Part shown: positions 53,935-63,058 of the stretch, one piece after another
Layout: each line of letters begins with the position of its first letter
Numbering within the stretch: position 1 is the first letter of the stretch
Assembly: GCA_002070475.1 (NCBI GenBank)
Contig: MWDI01000034.1
Coordinates: forward strand, 57,796-121,795
DNA length: 64,000 bases
Source of the DNA: Firmicutes bacterium ADurb.Bin146
Lineage (GTDB): Bacteria > Bacillota > Clostridia > DUPQ01
Reading direction: 5' to 3'
The notes under the pieces: generated by a model
What the model was told of the DNA's origin: nothing
What the model saw: the letters and a program-made list of their open reading frames with translations, nothing else
The model's database searches: none
Made by a program: the position numbers and the translations under genes

Positions 53935-54804
53935 ATGAGCATTAAAGATAAACTTAAAAATACTAAAGGCTTCAGTAAAGGTCAAAAAAAGATTGCTGAA
54001 TATGTACTGAATAATTTCGATAAGGCTCCTTTTTACACTGCCACAAAACTTGCAGCAGAAGCAAACACTTCTGAATCCACTGTTGTAAGATTTGCTATTG
54101 AACTTGGTTATGATGGATATCCGGAAATGCAAAGAGATATGAAGGAGGTAGCACGTCAGACACTTACATCTGCAGAAAGGCTTATGAGGATTTCTGATAC
54201 TGTAGAAATGGATAATGTACTGATGTCAGTAATGAAATCAGATATTATGTCAATAAAGGAAACAATGAACATGATTGACAATGATGTGTTCAATACTGTT
54301 GTAGATAAACTCTCTTCTGCAAAAAGGATATATATATTAGGTATACGAAGTTCATTTTCTGTAGCTTTGTACATGTCTATTTATTTCAAATTAATTTTTG
54401 ATGACGTAAATTTGGTGGGTATGCCTGGAGCTGCTGATATATTTGAGGAAATAATATCTATTACAGAGCAGGATGCTTTTATAGGAATAACATTTCCGCG
54501 TTATTCTAAAAGAACAGTTCATGCGATGGATATAGCAAAGAATAGCGGAGCATATACTGTAGCTATAACCGACAGCCTTGAAGCGCCAATAACAGAAGTA
54601 GCTCATAATGTGCTTGTTGCAAGAAGCGGTCTAACAGGCTTTGTAGATTCACTTACTGCACCTTTTTCTGTCGTTAATGCTCTGATAGCCGCATGCGGCA
54701 TTAAGAAGGATAAACAGCTCATGACTAAACTTCAGAATATGGAACGAATATGGGACGAACATTCGATATATACAATAGAAAAGAAAAAAAAGAATGAGAA
54801 ATAA
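53935..54804 (+). CDS. MurR/RpiR family transcriptional regulator
   Basis: A 289-residue regulator. The N-terminal helix-turn-helix (about 1-80) has FSKGQKKIAEYVLNNFDKAPFYTATKLA and ANTSESTVVRFAIELGYDGY, typical of RpiR. A SIS sugar-phosphate-binding domain (about 115-260) includes IYILGIRSS and FIGITFPRYSKRTV. It senses a phosphosugar and controls sugar or amino-sugar genes; the targets are unknown, as its neighbours are not sugar genes. AAGAGGTG precedes the ATG. It overlaps the flavoprotein gene by 11 bases. Confidence 0.93.
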   Translation: MSIKDKLKNTKGFSKGQKKIAEYVLNNFDKAPFYTATKLAAEANTSESTVVRFAIELGYDGYPEMQRDMKEVARQTLTSAERLMRISDTVEMDNVLMSVMKSDIMSIKETMNMIDNDVFNTVVDKLSSAKRIYILGIRSSFSVALYMSIYFKLIFDDVNLVGMPGAADIFEEIISITEQDAFIGITFPRYSKRTVHAMDIAKNSGAYTVAITDSLEAPITEVAHNVLVARSGLTGFVDSLTAPFSVVNALIAACGIKKDKQLMTKLQNMERIWDEHSIYTIEKKKKNEK

Positions 54805-56044
54805 TTATGATGTCATAGTTATTGGTGCAGGACCTGCTGGAATGATGGCAGCTATAACTGCAGCAAGTAAAAAATTCAGTGTTCTGGTTATAGAACAGAA
54901 AAAACAGGCAGGAAGTAAGATCTTAGTAACCGGTAAGGGAAGGTGCAATATAACTAATGACTCTGATGTGCCGGATGTCATGAAAAATGTGATGACTAAT
55001 CCTTCTTTTCTGTATTCTGCTCTTTATGCTTTTCCACCATCAAAAATAATTGAATATTTTAATTCAATAGGAGTTGAAACAGTTACTGAAAGAGGCCGAA
55101 GAGTCTTTCCAAAATCAAATAAGGCTATTGATGTCAGAGATGCTCTTGTAACTCAGTTACAAAAGAATAAAGCAGACATTATAAAATTGAATAAAGCGGT
55201 TGATGCTGTAAGAGGCAATGATGGATTCTTTTATGTAACTGTCTGTGATGAATTCAATGTTACAGATACTTATGGATGCATCAATCTTATAATTGCAACA
55301 GGTGGTATGACCTATCAGTCTACTGGAAGCGATGGTTCAGGATATGGGATTGCACAAAAATTAGGGCATTCTATTACAGAGGTTAAGGGTGCACTTACCG
55401 GCCTTCTTACTAAAGAAAAATGGGTTGCAGAGACAATGGGGCTTACATTGAAAAACGTATCACTTACTGTAACAAAAGACGATAAACCATTATACAAGGA
55501 ACAGGGTGAACTGCTTTTTACACATTTCGGTATATCTGGTCCGATTGTTCTTACTGCAAGCAGATATTTATTAGATACTGATTATAAAAATTGTAAAGCA
55601 ATAATAGATATTAAACCCGCACTTGACGAACAGACCTTATATAAAAGGATAACTGCAGATATGGAAAAGAATGCATCTAAAAAATATGCAAATTCATTGG
55701 ATGCTCTTCTTCCGAAATCACTTATACCTATAATCGTAAAGCAAAGCGGAATAAATCCTGAAAAGATTTCTAATCAAATATCAAAAGATGAAAAGAGGTC
55801 ACTGGTCAAGCTTTTGAAAAATTTTACTATTACAGTAAAAAGCGGAATGGACATTAATGATGCTATTGTCACAAAAGGTGGAATTCCGGTAGATGAAATT
55901 AACCCATCAACAATGGAATCAAAATTATGCAAACATGTTTTTTTTGCAGGAGAAATAATCGATTGTGATGCTCTAACAGGAGGGTATAACCTGACAATTG
56001 CATTTTCAACTGGTTTTTTAGCTGGAGATAGTGTGTATTTATGA
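54794..56044 (+). CDS. NAD(P)/FAD-dependent oxidoreductase, HI0933/YhiN family
   Basis: A 416-residue flavoprotein. YDVIVIGAGPAGMMAAITAA is the dinucleotide-binding motif, then GSKILVTGKGRCNITND, the HI0933 signature. GGMTYQSTGSDGSGYGIAQKLGH and the C-terminal GGIPVDEINPSTMESK and TGGYNLTIAFSTGFLAG complete the family pattern. Its members are poorly characterised; one related enzyme (BaiN) acts in bile acid dehydroxylation in gut clostridia, which cannot be assumed here. It starts inside the RpiR gene. Confidence 0.9.
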   Translation: MRNNYDVIVIGAGPAGMMAAITAASKKFSVLVIEQKKQAGSKILVTGKGRCNITNDSDVPDVMKNVMTNPSFLYSALYAFPPSKIIEYFNSIGVETVTERGRRVFPKSNKAIDVRDALVTQLQKNKADIIKLNKAVDAVRGNDGFFYVTVCDEFNVTDTYGCINLIIATGGMTYQSTGSDGSGYGIAQKLGHSITEVKGALTGLLTKEKWVAETMGLTLKNVSLTVTKDDKPLYKEQGELLFTHFGISGPIVLTASRYLLDTDYKNCKAIIDIKPALDEQTLYKRITADMEKNASKKYANSLDALLPKSLIPIIVKQSGINPEKISNQISKDEKRSLVKLLKNFTITVKSGMDINDAIVTKGGIPVDEINPSTMESKLCKHVFFAGEIIDCDALTGGYNLTIAFSTGFLAGDSVYL

Positions 56045-56052
56045 TTAATTTG

Positions 56053-56081
56053 TTGTAATATCATATTAAAGTGGATATAAT
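56053..56081 (+). promoter_or_regulatory. Putative promoter of the hutP-like-cmk-plsC-ispH operon
   Basis: TTGTAA (56053-56058), 17-base spacer, TATAAT (56076-56081), about 24 bases before the hutP-like gene. Confidence 0.6.
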
Positions 56082-56105
56082 AAACTGGCAAAAGGAAAAA
56101 GATTA

Positions 56106-56525
56106 ATGGAATACGATACAATTGGCAGTAAGGATACTTCAAAAGCAGCAATTAAACTATCTATTACTTCTACAAGAGAAGAAGAATATGCATTAATCAA
56201 AGATTATGCTGATAAGGGCATAAAATGCGTTGCTGTGGACTTCGGAGGTGATTTTATCTCTTCAGTTTCGAAAATTATAGAAAGAGCTGTTGTTGCATCA
56301 AAAAGGCAGAATGTGATACTTGATGTTCATCATGAACAAGGCGCTGTAGTAGGTGCAACTAGAGAAGCATTAGGCCAAATAATGCCAAAAGCAATAGGAT
56401 GTAACATAGGCGGAAAAATCGGGATTGCAAGACATAAAGACCATATAACTGTTGCCGTTTTTACAGGAATCGGTTTTTTGAATTTAGATGAAATTGGAAT
56501 AGGTTTAGGACATAGAAGCTTATGA
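56106..56525 (+). CDS. HutP family protein
   Basis: A 139-residue protein matching the HutP fold family. GIKCVAVDFGGDF, then RAVVASKRQNVI, HHEQGAVVGATREALGQI and NIGGKIGIAR align in order with Bacillus HutP segments for RNA and metal/histidine binding. The C-terminal GIGLGHRSL has the terminal histidine region (H136). In Bacillus, HutP is an RNA-binding antiterminator of the histidine utilisation operon, activated by L-histidine and Mg. No hut genes are nearby. It overlaps cmk by four bases, so it probably has another target or role. AAAGGA precedes the ATG. Confidence 0.82.
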   Translation: MEYDTIGSKDTSKAAIKLSITSTREEEYALIKDYADKGIKCVAVDFGGDFISSVSKIIERAVVASKRQNVILDVHHEQGAVVGATREALGQIMPKAIGCNIGGKIGIARHKDHITVAVFTGIGFLNLDEIGIGLGHRSL

Positions 56526-57187
56526 AATATAAATCCATTGCAATAGATGGCCCTGCAGGAAGTGGAAAAAGTCTGATGGCAAAAATGCTTTCAGAGCAAA
56601 AAGGATATATATATCTCGATACCGGAGCAATGTATCGAACAGTCGCCCTAAAAGCTATAAGAAGTAATATTGATACGCTTGATGGCGATAAACTCGAAAA
56701 ACTGATAAAAAATATTAATATAAAGCTTGTTATTGAAGATAATAAACAACACATGTACCTTGACAATGAATGCGTAGATGGTCTCATCAGAACTAATGAA
56801 GTAAGCAAAGGAGCTTCTGATGTTTCAAAGTTTCCTCCCGTAAGGCTTTTTTTAGTTGAGATGCAAAGACAAGTGGCAAGAAATCATAATGTCGTAATGG
56901 AAGGCAGAGATATTGGTACATATGTGCTTCCTAATGCTGATTTTAAGTTTTTTTTAACAGCAAAAAACGAAAAAAGAGCTCAAAGAAGACTTTTACAAAT
57001 GCAGCAGGAAGGGAAAAATACTACTTATGAAGAAGTTCTTGCTGATATAATTTACCGTGACAACCAGGATTCAGGTCGTGATTTTGCACCATTAAAAAAA
57101 GCAGATGATGCTATAGAGATAGATACTTCAGAAATGGGGATAAATGAGGTTTTTAACACTTTATTAAGGTATATAAATGGAAAATGA
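56522..57187 (+). CDS. cmk: Cytidylate kinase
   Basis: A 221-residue (d)CMP kinase. The P-loop AIDGPAGSGKSLMAK, YLDTGAMYR, the CMP-binding NMP domain, VMEGRDIGTYVLPNA and RDNQDSGRDFAPL with its lid residues are all present. It phosphorylates CMP and dCMP using ATP. It shares ATGA with the hutP-like gene and overlaps plsC by 11 bases, giving the cmk-plsC-ispH order known from Clostridia. Confidence 0.97.
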   Translation: MKYKSIAIDGPAGSGKSLMAKMLSEQKGYIYLDTGAMYRTVALKAIRSNIDTLDGDKLEKLIKNINIKLVIEDNKQHMYLDNECVDGLIRTNEVSKGASDVSKFPPVRLFLVEMQRQVARNHNVVMEGRDIGTYVLPNADFKFFLTAKNEKRAQRRLLQMQQEGKNTTYEEVLADIIYRDNQDSGRDFAPLKKADDAIEIDTSEMGINEVFNTLLRYINGK

Positions 57188-57776
57188 ATTTTTAAGAAAA
57201 TTTTGCCGTGGAATAGTAAGGGGTATAATTAAAGTATTCTACCGAGTTGAGTATATTGGCGAGGAATATCCTGATGAAGGGCCATATGTTATTTGTCCTA
57301 ATCATTTCAGTATACTAGATATAGTATTCGTGCTAGTTCATTCAAGAAAAAGATGGGTTTACTTTATGGCAAAAAGCGAACTTTATAAGCATAAGCTCTC
57401 TGCTTGGTTCCTGAATAAAATGGGAGCTTTCCCAATTAAAAGAGGACAGAGTGATATAAGAAGCATTAAAAAAGCCGTTACTCTTCTTCAACAAGGTGAG
57501 CTTGTATGTATTTTTCCGCAAGGTACCAGACAGAAAAGCAGGAATCCTTTACCTCCAAGAAGAGGAGTAGCAATGGTATCAGCATTGACGCAAGCAAAGG
57601 TAGTACCGGTATTTATCGAAAATAAAGCAAAAGTATATAAAAAGACAAAAGTATATATTGGAAAACCTGTAGATACAGGACTTGATAGAAAATCTGCAAA
57701 AGAAGAAATAGCTTTAAAGAGTCAAGAATTGATGGATATTATATATAATTTACCGGAGGTATATAAAGATAAGTAA
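57177..57776 (+). CDS. plsC: 1-acyl-sn-glycerol-3-phosphate acyltransferase
   Basis: A 199-residue acyltransferase. NHFSILD is the HX4D catalytic motif, GAFPIKRG and FPQGTR (in place of the more usual FPEGTR) are the glycerol-phosphate-binding blocks, and VVPVFIEN is block IV. It makes phosphatidic acid from lysophosphatidic acid at the inner membrane. It overlaps cmk and lies five bases before ispH. Confidence 0.93.
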   Translation: MENEFLRKFCRGIVRGIIKVFYRVEYIGEEYPDEGPYVICPNHFSILDIVFVLVHSRKRWVYFMAKSELYKHKLSAWFLNKMGAFPIKRGQSDIRSIKKAVTLLQQGELVCIFPQGTRQKSRNPLPPRRGVAMVSALTQAKVVPVFIENKAKVYKKTKVYIGKPVDTGLDRKSAKEEIALKSQELMDIIYNLPEVYKDK

Positions 57777-57780
57777 CCAT

Positions 57781-59943
57781 GTGATTATTTCGAAAAACGC
57801 TGGTTTCTGCTTTGGAGTTTCGAGAGCAGTAAGAATGGCAAATGAAATAGTCGAACAAGAGCAAATTAAATATTCATACGGAAACGTCATTCATAACCAG
57901 CTGGTTATAAATGAATTAAGAAACAAAGGCCTAATAACCGTTAATGATATTACTGAAATACCCGAAAGTGCGAGTGTTCTTGTAAGAGCTCATGGAGTAT
58001 CAAAAACTTTTTATGAGGAAACCCAAAAAAGAAATTTAAAAATATATGACGCAACATGCCCTTATGTTAGGAATATACAAAAAAAAGTAGAGGATATGCA
58101 TCTCCAGGGATACAGGATCATTATTGTAGGATCTGGTATGCATCCTGAGGTGATAGGTATAAATGGTTACTGCAATAACAGTGCTATAATAGTTGAAGAA
58201 GAGAGTGATATAGAAAAATTAATACCTGATTCTCAAAATAAGTACTGTTCAGTAGCCCAAACTACATTCATCAAAGAAAAATACGAAAAAATCACTAAAG
58301 AATTGAAAAAAAAGTTTACATTGCTTGAGGTGTTTGATACAATATGCAGTGCTACGTCTATACGCCAATCTGAAGCAGTAAAGTTGGCTGCAAACGTAGA
58401 TATAATGATAGTTATTGGTGATCCTAGCAGCTCCAATACAAGAAAATTATATGAAGTGTGCAAAGAGAAATGCGCACGCACCTATTTAATTTCATGTGCA
58501 AAGCAGGTTGAGGATATCGATATAAAATACAAAGAAATGGTCGGCATTACGGCAGGAGCAAGCACTCCGGATCGTATTGTCAGAGAGGTAAAGGAAACAA
58601 TGGAAGATAATGCAAAGAAGGGATCAGGAAATAGTTTTGAGGAGATGTTAGAAAAATCCCTTGTGACGTTAAGAAATGGACAGGTAGTAACCGGTAAGGT
58701 TATAGGTGTCAACGAAAAAGAAGTATATCTTGATATAGGTTTCAAGATTGATGGCACGATACCTGCAGAAGAATTCCCAATGGTCAAAGATCAAAGGCAA
58801 GTAGCAGTAGGGGATAAAGTAGAAGCGATAGTAACGAGAGTTAGTGACAAGGACGGTATCGTTTATCTATCAAAAAAGAAAATCGATGAAAAAAGAAGAT
58901 ATGAAGACATAAATGAGGCATTTACTACCGGTGACTCAATTAAGGGTACAGTAAAAGAAGCTACATCAGGCGGACTTATACTTGATATAAATGGCGTTGA
59001 TGCTTTTATGCCTATTTCTCAGATAAGCACACAGTTTCAAAGAAACCTTCAGAAATTTATTGGTAGAAAACTTAAGGTAAGAGTAATTGAGTGTGATCGT
59101 AGAAAAAGAAAACTGATTGTATCAAGGAAAGTTCTTATCGAAGAAGAAAACGAGAGAATGGAAAAGGAAGTATGGAGCAAACTTGCAGTTGGTGAAATTG
59201 TAAAGGGAACAGTAAAAAGTTTCTCAAACTTTGGTGCATTTATCGATTTGGGTGGTATAGATGGTCTTGCCCACATATCTGAACTTTCATGGGGAAAAAT
59301 AAATCATCCACAGGATGTTTTGGAACTAGGTCAGGAAGTTGATGTAGTAATTAAGGAAATAGATAAAGATAAGAGAAAAGTCTCACTTATATATAGAAAA
59401 GAAGAGGATGATCCTTGGTACAACGCACAAGAAAGGTTTGCACCAAATACTATAATGACAGGCAAAGTAGTAAGAATCCTGCCTTTTGGAGTTTTTGTAG
59501 AAATTGCGAAAGATATAGACGCGCTTGTACACATTTCTCAAATATCTAATAAACGTTTAAAGAGTGCTTCTGAGGTGCTTGAAGAAGGACAGATGGTAGA
59601 AGTAGCAATAATTGATGTTGATCTTGAAAACAAGAAAGTAAATGCAAGCATTAAAGCTGTTCAGCCACTTGATCCTCAACCATCCCAAGAGGAAGTCGAA
59701 AGAGAACAGCATAGAGAAGAAAGAAGACAACAGAATATAAAAGAACGTACTGAAAGATTCACACGAAGAGTTGAAAGCGCAGAAGCAGCCTCTACAAAAG
59801 AGAGCGAACCAAGGCAACCAAGAAAACAACGCGAAGAACTCCCTGTAAGTCATGAGGAAGTTCTAAGTAATAAAATCGGGTCACTGCTTGCTGATTTCAA
59901 ATTTGATACTGACGAAAGCAAATCCAAAAAGGACAATGAGTAA
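57781..59943 (+). CDS. ispH: IspH-ribosomal S1 domain fusion (HMBPP reductase plus four S1 repeats)
   Basis: A 720-residue two-part protein. Residues 1-280 are IspH (LytB), the 4Fe-4S reductase that ends the MEP isoprenoid pathway, with cluster cysteines C10, C93 and C189, RAHGVS and VAQTTF. Residues about 295-630 hold four S1 RNA-binding repeats, starting near VVTGKVIGVNEKEV, IKGTVKEATSGG, VKGTVKSFSNFGAF and MTGKVVRILPFGVF. A charged Glu/Arg-rich tail follows (640-720). This fusion is typical of Clostridia and may serve as both the reductase and an S1 protein. GTG is the start codon; its Shine-Dalgarno sequence is poor. Confidence 0.95.
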   Translation: MIISKNAGFCFGVSRAVRMANEIVEQEQIKYSYGNVIHNQLVINELRNKGLITVNDITEIPESASVLVRAHGVSKTFYEETQKRNLKIYDATCPYVRNIQKKVEDMHLQGYRIIIVGSGMHPEVIGINGYCNNSAIIVEEESDIEKLIPDSQNKYCSVAQTTFIKEKYEKITKELKKKFTLLEVFDTICSATSIRQSEAVKLAANVDIMIVIGDPSSSNTRKLYEVCKEKCARTYLISCAKQVEDIDIKYKEMVGITAGASTPDRIVREVKETMEDNAKKGSGNSFEEMLEKSLVTLRNGQVVTGKVIGVNEKEVYLDIGFKIDGTIPAEEFPMVKDQRQVAVGDKVEAIVTRVSDKDGIVYLSKKKIDEKRRYEDINEAFTTGDSIKGTVKEATSGGLILDINGVDAFMPISQISTQFQRNLQKFIGRKLKVRVIECDRRKRKLIVSRKVLIEEENERMEKEVWSKLAVGEIVKGTVKSFSNFGAFIDLGGIDGLAHISELSWGKINHPQDVLELGQEVDVVIKEIDKDKRKVSLIYRKEEDDPWYNAQERFAPNTIMTGKVVRILPFGVFVEIAKDIDALVHISQISNKRLKSASEVLEEGQMVEVAIIDVDLENKKVNASIKAVQPLDPQPSQEEVEREQHREERRQQNIKERTERFTRRVESAEAASTKESEPRQPRKQREELPVSHEEVLSNKIGSLLADFKFDTDESKSKKDNE

Positions 59944-59957
59944 AAAGAAAATATAAC

Positions 59958-60000
59958 ACATTACTAATGCAAAAGAGAAATCTTTTGCATTTTGTAATGT
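59958..60000 (+). repeat. Long imperfect hairpin after ispH
   Basis: ACATTAC pairs with GTAATGT on the outside and ATGCAAAAG with CTTTTGCAT on the inside, with loop AGAAAT. No long T-run follows; TTTT is inside. It may be a weak terminator or an mRNA stabiliser between ispH and the small ORF. A TATAAT overlaps its end (60000-60005) without a fitting -35 box. Confidence 0.6.
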
Positions 60001-60022
60001 ATAATTAATACAAGGAGCAGTT

Positions 60023-60175
60023 ATGGAAACTATTGATCAGATGTCTAAAGAAACCTTACTTAAAATTCTAAAATTCAGAGAGGAACGAATAAAGGAATTA
60101 GAAAAGGAAATAATGCTTTATCAGCAAATAATTAAGGAAATATTAGAAAAGGCAAATACAAATGATAAAAACTGA
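60023..60175 (+). CDS. Small coiled-coil protein upstream of murD
   Basis: A 50-residue ORF with an excellent ribosome binding site (AAGGAG six bases before the ATG). The sequence, with KILKFREERIKELEKEIML, is strongly helical with hydrophobic heptads, so it probably forms a coiled coil. It overlaps murD by 14 bases, which suggests translational coupling. I do not recognise a family. Its good ribosome binding site and overlap support it being real. Confidence 0.6.
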   Translation: METIDQMSKETLLKILKFREERIKELEKEIMLYQQIIKEILEKANTNDKN

Positions 60176-61565
60176 TTTTTCAAATTATAATGAATATATT
60201 GACTTTCTTGTTTCAAAAAAAGTTGCAGTAATAGGCCTTGGTATAGGTAATATTGATTTGTTCAAATATTTAGCGCAAAAAGGAGTTAATATTACGGGCT
60301 TTGATAAATCTGATGACTTTGACATGTTGAAAAATGATTTATTGAAGTATTCTAATGCCTCCATAATAACCGGACAGGATTATCTTGATAAACTTATAAA
60401 TTTCGATATTATTTTTAAAACACAGTCTATGCGAAGAGATATTCCGCAGTTGCAAAATGCAGTAAATAACGGTGCTGTACTTACATCTGAAATGTGGGAG
60501 TTTGTGAAGTATTGCAAAGCAAAAATTATCGCTGTTACCGGTAGTTCAGGCAAAACAACTACTACAACCTTAATTGGTGAATTTCTAAAGCAACAAGGAT
60601 ATAAAGTTTGGGTCGGAGGTAATATAGGAACACCTTTGTTTCACAGATTGAATGATATAAATTATAATGATTATGTAGTATTGGAATTAGCTTCATGCCA
60701 ACTCCAGATGTTTGGGCATAAAAGTCCTGATATATCTGTCATAACGAATATAACCCCTAATCATTTGGACTTTCATGAAGATTACGATGAATATATATAC
60801 TGTAAAAGTATAATCTACAAATATCAAAAGCCTAATGATATAGTTATATTAAATGATGATAATGATATTACAAGGTCATTAAGAGAAACTGTTCATTCAA
60901 AAGCATATATGTTTACTAGAACTAGTAAGTATGATAAAAAAGAATCTAAAGAAGGAGCATACATATCAGACGATGCCATATATGTTAATGTTGAGGGGAA
61001 AATAAATAAAGTACTGGATATTAAAGACATAAAAATACCTGGAAAGCATAACATAGAAAATTATATGGCAGCTATTCTTGCAACATATTCACTTGTAAAT
61101 ACTGATACTATAAATCATGTAGCTAAGAATTTTAGCGGAGTGGAACACAGAGTGGAATATGTAAGGACTATTAATGGAGTCCGTTTCTATAATGATTCGA
61201 TCGGAACTACTCCATCAAGGACTGTCGCAAGCTTACAATCATTTGATCAAAAAGTTATACTTATAGCTGGTGGATATGATAAACACATACCATATGATAT
61301 AATAGGACCATTAATAAATGAGAAAGTTAAAGGTCTTGTGCTTATGGGACAAACCAAAGATAAAATAAAAGAAGCATACAATTCATATGCATGTAATGCG
61401 CCACTAATTGAAGCAGATACACTTGAAGAAGCTGTAAAAAAAGCCTTTGATATGGCTCGAGAAGGAGATATAGTAATTATGTCGCCAGCAAGTGCAAGTT
61501 TTGATATGTTTAAGAACTTTGAAGTAAAAGGAAATTTGTATAAGCAGATAGTAAATTCATTATAG
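60162..61565 (+). CDS. murD: UDP-N-acetylmuramoyl-L-alanine--D-glutamate ligase
   Basis: A 467-residue Mur ligase. [21 protein letters not shown] starts the UDP-binding domain, [15 protein letters not shown] is the ATP P-loop, and [16 protein letters not shown] and GVEHRVEYV with [10 protein letters not shown] are MurD-specific segments. It adds D-glutamate to UDP-MurNAc-L-Ala. It lies outside the usual mur/dcw cluster, 13 bases before glpK. Confidence 0.93.
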   Translation: MIKTDFSNYNEYIDFLVSKKVAVIGLGIGNIDLFKYLAQKGVNITGFDKSDDFDMLKNDLLKYSNASIITGQDYLDKLINFDIIFKTQSMRRDIPQLQNAVNNGAVLTSEMWEFVKYCKAKIIAVTGSSGKTTTTTLIGEFLKQQGYKVWVGGNIGTPLFHRLNDINYNDYVVLELASCQLQMFGHKSPDISVITNITPNHLDFHEDYDEYIYCKSIIYKYQKPNDIVILNDDNDITRSLRETVHSKAYMFTRTSKYDKKESKEGAYISDDAIYVNVEGKINKVLDIKDIKIPGKHNIENYMAAILATYSLVNTDTINHVAKNFSGVEHRVEYVRTINGVRFYNDSIGTTPSRTVASLQSFDQKVILIAGGYDKHIPYDIIGPLINEKVKGLVLMGQTKDKIKEAYNSYACNAPLIEADTLEEAVKKAFDMAREGDIVIMSPASASFDMFKNFEVKGNLYKQIVNSL

Positions 61566-61578
61566 TAACAGGTGCAAA

Positions 61579-63057
61579 ATGAAGCAGACTAATAAATATG
61601 TTATCGCGTTAGACCAAGGAACAACAAGCAGCAGAGCAGTGGCATTTGATAGAATGGGAAAGTATGTCGGTTCTGTAAATAGGGAATTCACTCAATTTTT
61701 TCCAAGTCCAGGATGGGTTGAACACGATCCTTACGACATATTGCAAAGCCAGATGGGAGCGCTTTTTGACCTGATAAAGAAATTTTCTATAAAAGGTGAT
61801 GATATTGCAGCTATCGGTATTACTAATCAACGGGAAACTGTTGTTGTTTGGGATAAACTTACGGGGAAACCTGTATATAACGCAATAGTATGGCAATGTA
61901 GAAGAACAGCAGATATTTGTGAGCAAATTAAAAATGACGGCTATACCGATTTAATTAAAGCCAAGACCGGTCTTGTAATAGATGCATACTTTTCTGGTAC
62001 AAAGATAAAATGGATTCTTGATAATGTGTATGAAGCTAGGAATAAGAATCTTTTATGTGGCACTATTGATACATGGCTTGTATATAATCTTACAAAAGAA
62101 AAATCCCATGTCACGGATATGTCAAATGCTTCACGAACCATGTTATTTAATATTAACACTCTTGAATGGGATCAACAGCTTCTAGATATATTAAACATAA
62201 AAAGGGAAATGCTTCCTAATATTGTTCCTTCATCCTCTATTGTGGGACATATGGAAATAGAGGGAGCGAGTGTACCTATTGCTGGAATAGCAGGCGATCA
62301 GCAAGCTGCACTTTTCGGGCAGACTTGCTTTGAACAAGGTGAAGTTAAGAATACATATGGTACAGGCTGCTTCATACTTATGAATACAGCAGAAAAACCT
62401 GTTTTTTCAGATAAGGGACTCATAGCTACAATAGCATGGAACTGTGAAGGAAAAACCTATTATGCTCTAGAAGGAAGTATTTTCAATGCAGGTTCCTCTG
62501 TACAGTGGCTACGCGATCAGATAGGGCTTGTGGAAACAGCAGCTCAGACTGAAGAAATGGCTATGGCTGTTGATGATACCAATGATGTATATTTTGTACC
62601 TGCATTTACCGGATTAGGTACACCATATTGGGATATGTATGCAAGAGGGATAATTATTGGTATAACGCGAGGAACAAACAAGAACCACATCATAAGGGCT
62701 GTTTTGGAGTCAATGGCATATCAGACCATGGATGTTATAGACTGTATGCAGCAAGACTCAAATGTGCCATTAAAAGCATTAAAAGTCGATGGCGGAGCAA
62801 GTGCAAACAATTTTCTTATGCAATTCCAGTCAGATATGCTTAATTGTGAAGTAATCAGACCTGCCATACAAGAAACAACAGCATTGGGTGCAGCTTTTCT
62901 TGCAGGACTTGCAGTAGAATTCTGGCAGGATACTGATGAACTTAAGAAGATAGTGCAACAAGACAGAATATTCCTGCCAAAAGATTATTTCGACAGGGAA
63001 TACCGAAAAAAAAGATGGCATGATGCCATCAAAAGATCAATGAATTGGACAAGATAA
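61579..63057 (+). CDS. glpK: Glycerol kinase
   Basis: A 492-residue FGGY kinase. [54 protein letters not shown] and [15 protein letters not shown] match GlpK closely. It phosphorylates glycerol to glycerol-3-phosphate. No glpF or glpD neighbours it. No phosphorylated-histidine loop (HxxT with His) was checked beyond sight. Its stop lies one base from the stop of the convergent sleB-like gene. Confidence 0.95.
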   Translation: MKQTNKYVIALDQGTTSSRAVAFDRMGKYVGSVNREFTQFFPSPGWVEHDPYDILQSQMGALFDLIKKFSIKGDDIAAIGITNQRETVVVWDKLTGKPVYNAIVWQCRRTADICEQIKNDGYTDLIKAKTGLVIDAYFSGTKIKWILDNVYEARNKNLLCGTIDTWLVYNLTKEKSHVTDMSNASRTMLFNINTLEWDQQLLDILNIKREMLPNIVPSSSIVGHMEIEGASVPIAGIAGDQQAALFGQTCFEQGEVKNTYGTGCFILMNTAEKPVFSDKGLIATIAWNCEGKTYYALEGSIFNAGSSVQWLRDQIGLVETAAQTEEMAMAVDDTNDVYFVPAFTGLGTPYWDMYARGIIIGITRGTNKNHIIRAVLESMAYQTMDVIDCMQQDSNVPLKALKVDGGASANNFLMQFQSDMLNCEVIRPAIQETTALGAAFLAGLAVEFWQDTDELKKIVQQDRIFLPKDYFDREYRKKRWHDAIKRSMNWTR

Positions 63058-63058
63058 T

